A stretch of DNA of 7,116 bases from Candidatus Uhrbacteria bacterium RIFCSPHIGHO2_02_FULL_57_19 (GTDB taxonomy: Bacteria > Patescibacteriota > Patescibacteriia > 2-12-FULL-57-11): positions 31,480 through 38,595 of the forward strand of contig MGDZ01000052.1 in the NCBI GenBank assembly GCA_001791115.1. The letters are read 5' to 3'. The position numbers and the translations under genes are program-made. The notes under the pieces are model-generated. The model had not been told where the DNA came from. It did no database searches and worked only from the letters and a program-made list of their open reading frames with translations. Shown here one piece after another: positions 4,491-7,116 of the stretch. Numbering within the stretch: position 1 is the first letter of the stretch; every line of letters starts with the position of its first letter.

Positions 4491-7116
4491 ATGAACACGT
4501 GGCGAAGGATACGAAGAACTTTCGGATTTCGGTTCCTGGCCGTGTTTTTTTTCGCGGCCCAAGGCCTTCTTGTCATGTTGTTGAGTCTGGGATTCTTTCT
4601 CGGGTTTGATCGCTGGGTCGTGATCAGAATGTTCCCGCGCTCGGTAACGCGGGCAGCGTACGAAGCGACTGTCGGCCTCCAGCGCGCCTGGCTGGCGGTT
4701 CTTAACGTCCCCTCAGAGCTTCGGGCGCATCGTTCGGACATTCCCACCTACGAATTGGTGATCAAAGAGAAAAATCTTAGTGAGTTGAATGAGGCGCTTC
4801 CCGGCCGTGATTTCGTCGGTGTTTTGCCGCCGGACAGCAAAATAAACGTGAAAGCCGACCTCATCGTCGATGGAAAAACCATTCCCGTGCATGTCCGGTA
4901 TCGAGGAGACCTGCCGGTGCACTGGAGGGAAGAAAAAAAATCGTGGCGGGTTGTCGTTGATTCTCCGGAAGATGTGGTCAACGGCATGCGTTCCTTTAAT
5001 CTGATTATTCCCTGGGATCGCGGTTTTATCATAGAAGCTTTTTCAAATGCCCGGGCGCGCAAACTCGGTCTGGCGGTGCCCAAAGACGGATTTGTCAATC
5101 TGCGAATGAATGGAAAGGGCTACGGTATCTATTATTTCGAGGAACACTTTGACCAGAACATGTTGGAGCGGAACCAACTCAATGCCGATTCGACCGCAGC
5201 GATTTATGGCGAGCAGAGGGGCGACTTCGCGGATCTTTATACCAACCCATTCCGGTGGCAGACGTTGTACCGCGGGCCGGACGTGGGCGCGGATGATCTC
5301 ACTCCGATCATCCGTCTGCTTTCCCTCCTGAATACTGCAACGGATGAGCGGTTTGAGCGAGACGTGTTTACCATCCTTGATGAAGATTCCTTTTATCAAT
5401 GGAACATCCATAGTTTGCTGATGGGGAGTATCCATCAGGATGCGGTCCACAACGCCCGATTCTACTGGGATCCCACGAGTGGTAAACTGCGCGTTCTTCC
5501 ATGGGATGTTTTTCTGGGGACGCTCGGCGACGTGACGACAACCGACGGATTGAGTGATCGTATCGATCTGAATTCGGTTGCGCGGCGCATTTTAGCATCT
5601 CCCAAGTTTCGGGAAGAACGGAATCGTCGGCTATGGGAGTACATCAAATCCGACGAACAGTTGACTGACGACCTGCGCACGTTTGATGAACTATTGGAGA
5701 AGTACAAGGGAGATTTTCTTCTTGAGCCCTATCGATGGGAGGTGTCTAATCGACAATTTGTTGCAGAAATGGAAGAGGCGCGTGACACGCTGCGGAAAAA
5801 TTTTATTGGCCTCCGCTTGCTCGTCGGAGATTCTGGAACGTTTCAGGTGATAGTAAGTACCGGAAACCCTAGTGAGTGGTGGTTGGATCTTTCCTGGAAG
5901 GGGATGACCCCACTAGTGGTTGATGACGTGACGCTTCGTCCGACCGACGGCGACTTCCCCGAATATACGAAAGATCTCCGTTTTGACGTGTACGAGGATA
6001 CGACCCGCGATCAGCGCTTGGGTGCGGGAGACACCTTCCGCGGAGTGATTCGATCGGCTGACTCGCAGACCATGGCTGCCGAGCAGCCGCTCGGGATAAC
6101 CCTTCGGTCGCAACTAAAAACACGGCCGCTTGCATCGTCTGAACGACCGGTTGAATGGCTGGAACAGGAGACTGTCCTTGAGGCCGGGGTTACCAGGATT
6201 TTTTTAATTCCGCGCGGGAAACCGCCCCAACTTCCAGACGTCAAGATTCGGGTGCGGGCAAAAAACGCGATTTCCGGTACCGAGATAAAACCTGAACTCC
6301 TAACTGTAAATAATGCAGACTACAATTTTTCTGAATCGGCCGCTTCTGGCGATGAGTTTTTGGTCGATCACCCAGAATTTCGTCGAGTGGGCGCCAACGT
6401 ACTGGAACTGCCCACCGGCGTACATGTTTTCAGCCGTGACGTCATCATCCCACAAGGGCTGACGCTGATGATCCGCCCCGGCGCCCGTCTGCGGATGTCG
6501 CCCGGAGTCTCCATCGTTTCCTACAGCCCCGTTCAGGCCCCCGGCACGCCGACCTCACCGATCGTCTTCGAGCGCCTGGACCCCGCCCGCCCGTGGGGAG
6601 TCTTCGCCGTGCTGAACGCGCCGTCGGAGAGCCGATTGTCGTTCGTCAGTTTTTCCGGCGGGAGCGATGAGCGAAAAAACGGCGTCTATATGAGCGGCAC
6701 GGCCGATTTCTATGGTTCGGACGTGACTTTGGAATCCATAACCATTACTGAAGCCGCGGCTGACGACGCGCTCAACGTGAAAAATGCCCGGGTCAAGATC
6801 AGCGATTCGCTGTTCAGAGGCAATTCTTCAGACGCAATCGACTTCGATTTTGTCAGCGGGCAGGTTTCCAACAGCAGATTCGATGGTAACGGCGGGGACG
6901 GCGTTGATCTTTCCGGTTCGAATGAGTTGGTCATCCGCGATAATGTTATTACCGCTTCAGGCGACAAGGGGATCAGTGTCGGCGAAAATTCCAGCCCGTT
7001 AATTTTCAGCAACTACATCTCCAGTGGAAATTTCGGCATGGCCATCAAGGATCTGTCCAATCCCAAGATCATCAACAACGTCATTGTCGGCAACGAGAAG
7101 GGGATTGCTTCATTCA
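4491..7116 (+). CDS. Membrane-anchored CotH-like kinase with C-terminal right-handed beta-helix, 3'-truncated
   Basis: Open for 875 codons to the window edge with no stop. ATG 4491 is fixed by an in-frame TAG at 4476. Residues 1-10 carry four arginines, then a hydrophobic segment (about 11-39), predicting an N-terminal anchor or uncleaved signal with the rest outside the membrane. Residues about 75-350 resemble the CotH family, atypical kinases known for spore-coat phosphorylation: 'VRYRGD' (135-140), 'KKSWRV' (149-154), 'FSNARARKLGLAVP' (184-197), 'NGKGYGIYYFEEHFD' (207-221, with Glu217/Glu218), 'HQDAVHNARFYWDP' (315-328, Asp317, Asn321) and 'RVLPWDVF' (334-341). The usual W-D-x-D is W-D-V-F here, so activity is uncertain. 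Residues about 360-430 are charged and helical; about 440-630 look like beta-rich spacers I do not recognise. From about 633 a beta-helix begins ('PQGLTLMIRPGARLRM', 654-669). Substrate is unknown; candidates are surface proteins or the glycan exported by the adjacent operon. It has its own promoter. Confidence 0.82.
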   Translation, partial: MNTWRRIRRTFGFRFLAVFFFAAQGLLVMLLSLGFFLGFDRWVVIRMFPRSVTRAAYEATVGLQRAWLAVLNVPSELRAHRSDIPTYELVIKEKNLSELNEALPGRDFVGVLPPDSKINVKADLIVDGKTIPVHVRYRGDLPVHWREEKKSWRVVVDSPEDVVNGMRSFNLIIPWDRGFIIEAFSNARARKLGLAVPKDGFVNLRMNGKGYGIYYFEEHFDQNMLERNQLNADSTAAIYGEQRGDFADLYTNPFRWQTLYRGPDVGADDLTPIIRLLSLLNTATDERFERDVFTILDEDSFYQWNIHSLLMGSIHQDAVHNARFYWDPTSGKLRVLPWDVFLGTLGDVTTTDGLSDRIDLNSVARRILASPKFREERNRRLWEYIKSDEQLTDDLRTFDELLEKYKGDFLLEPYRWEVSNRQFVAEMEEARDTLRKNFIGLRLLVGDSGTFQVIVSTGNPSEWWLDLSWKGMTPLVVDDVTLRPTDGDFPEYTKDLRFDVYEDTTRDQRLGAGDTFRGVIRSADSQTMAAEQPLGITLRSQLKTRPLASSERPVEWLEQETVLEAGVTRIFLIPRGKPPQLPDVKIRVRAKNAISGTEIKPELLTVNNADYNFSESAASGDEFLVDHPEFRRVGANVLELPTGVHVFSRDVIIPQGLTLMIRPGARLRMSPGVSIVSYSPVQAPGTPTSPIVFERLDPARPWGVFAVLNAPSESRLSFVSFSGGSDERKNGVYMSGTADFYGSDVTLESITITEAAADDALNVKNARVKISDSLFRGNSSDAIDFDFVSGQVSNSRFDGNGGDGVDLSGSNELVIRDNVITASGDKGISVGENSSPLIFSNYISSGNFGMAIKDLSNPKIINNVIVGNEKGIASF
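6765..7116 (+). repeat. Parallel beta-helix coil repeats (protein-level) in the CotH-like gene
   Basis: The protein shows successive coils at residues 759-780, 781-802, 803-825, 826-848, 849-870 and a sixth cut by the window end: lengths 22, 22, 23, 23 and 22. Each begins with a small-hydrophobic pattern (DALNV, DAIDF, DGVDL, KGISV, GMAIK, GIASF) and has a mid-coil turn near an Asn/Ser (DSLFRGN, NSRFDGN, DNVITAS, SNYISSG, NNVIVGN). The pattern matches right-handed parallel beta-helices such as those in polysaccharide lyases, carbohydrate-processing proteins and surface adhesins. The DNA copies are diverged, so this is an old protein repeat and not a recent tandem duplication. Confidence 0.8.

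Noticed and set aside
4933..4940. A8 run in the CotH-like gene as a programmed slippage site
   Set aside because: The frame is intact through the run, it encodes the conserved Lys-Lys of the CotH core, and nothing suggests a useful product in another frame.

Overview
The window is one compact, entirely forward-strand stretch of a bacterial surface-polysaccharide (capsule, O-antigen or exopolysaccharide-type) locus, followed by a large membrane-anchored protein that runs off the right edge. Base composition is moderate (mid-50s % GC by eye). There is no rRNA, tRNA, CRISPR, transposase or taxonomic marker, so the organism cannot be named. It is bacterial. Tight gene packing and nearly absent Shine-Dalgarno motifs would suit an uncultured, metagenome-type lineage, but that is inference only.

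Layout. (1) 3-476 is the C-terminal half of an extended short-chain dehydrogenase (NAD-dependent sugar epimerase/dehydratase), cut by the left edge. (2) 463-1428 is a complete sugar-nucleotide epimerase/reductase of the GDP-L-fucose synthase (Fcl/WcaG) type with its full catalytic set. (3) 1425-2174 is a family 2 glycosyltransferase resembling dolichol-phosphate mannosyltransferase, with an altered nucleotide-binding motif. (4) 2143-3054 is a SAM-dependent methyltransferase with an N-terminal four-cysteine zinc ribbon. (5) 3054-4418 is a Wzx-like polysaccharide flippase. Consecutive genes overlap by 14, 4, 32 and 1 bases, so these five are almost certainly one translationally coupled transcript. 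Together they suggest synthesis of a deoxy-sugar nucleotide, its transfer to a lipid carrier or oligosaccharide, methylation of a sugar or its precursor, and export across the inner membrane.

A 72-base gap (4419-4490) holds a 7-bp hairpin and a good sigma70-like promoter whose -10 box lies only 9 bases before the next ATG. That gene (4491 to the end, at least 875 residues, no stop in the window) is the most unusual item: an N-terminal membrane anchor, a divergent CotH-type protein-kinase domain, a middle region I do not recognise, and a C-terminal right-handed parallel beta-helix with regular 22-23 residue coils. A steep local change in GC coincides with the start of the beta-helix, which suggests a domain fusion. 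A secreted kinase-like domain joined to a beta-helix next to a glycan export operon is the best candidate here for undescribed biology.
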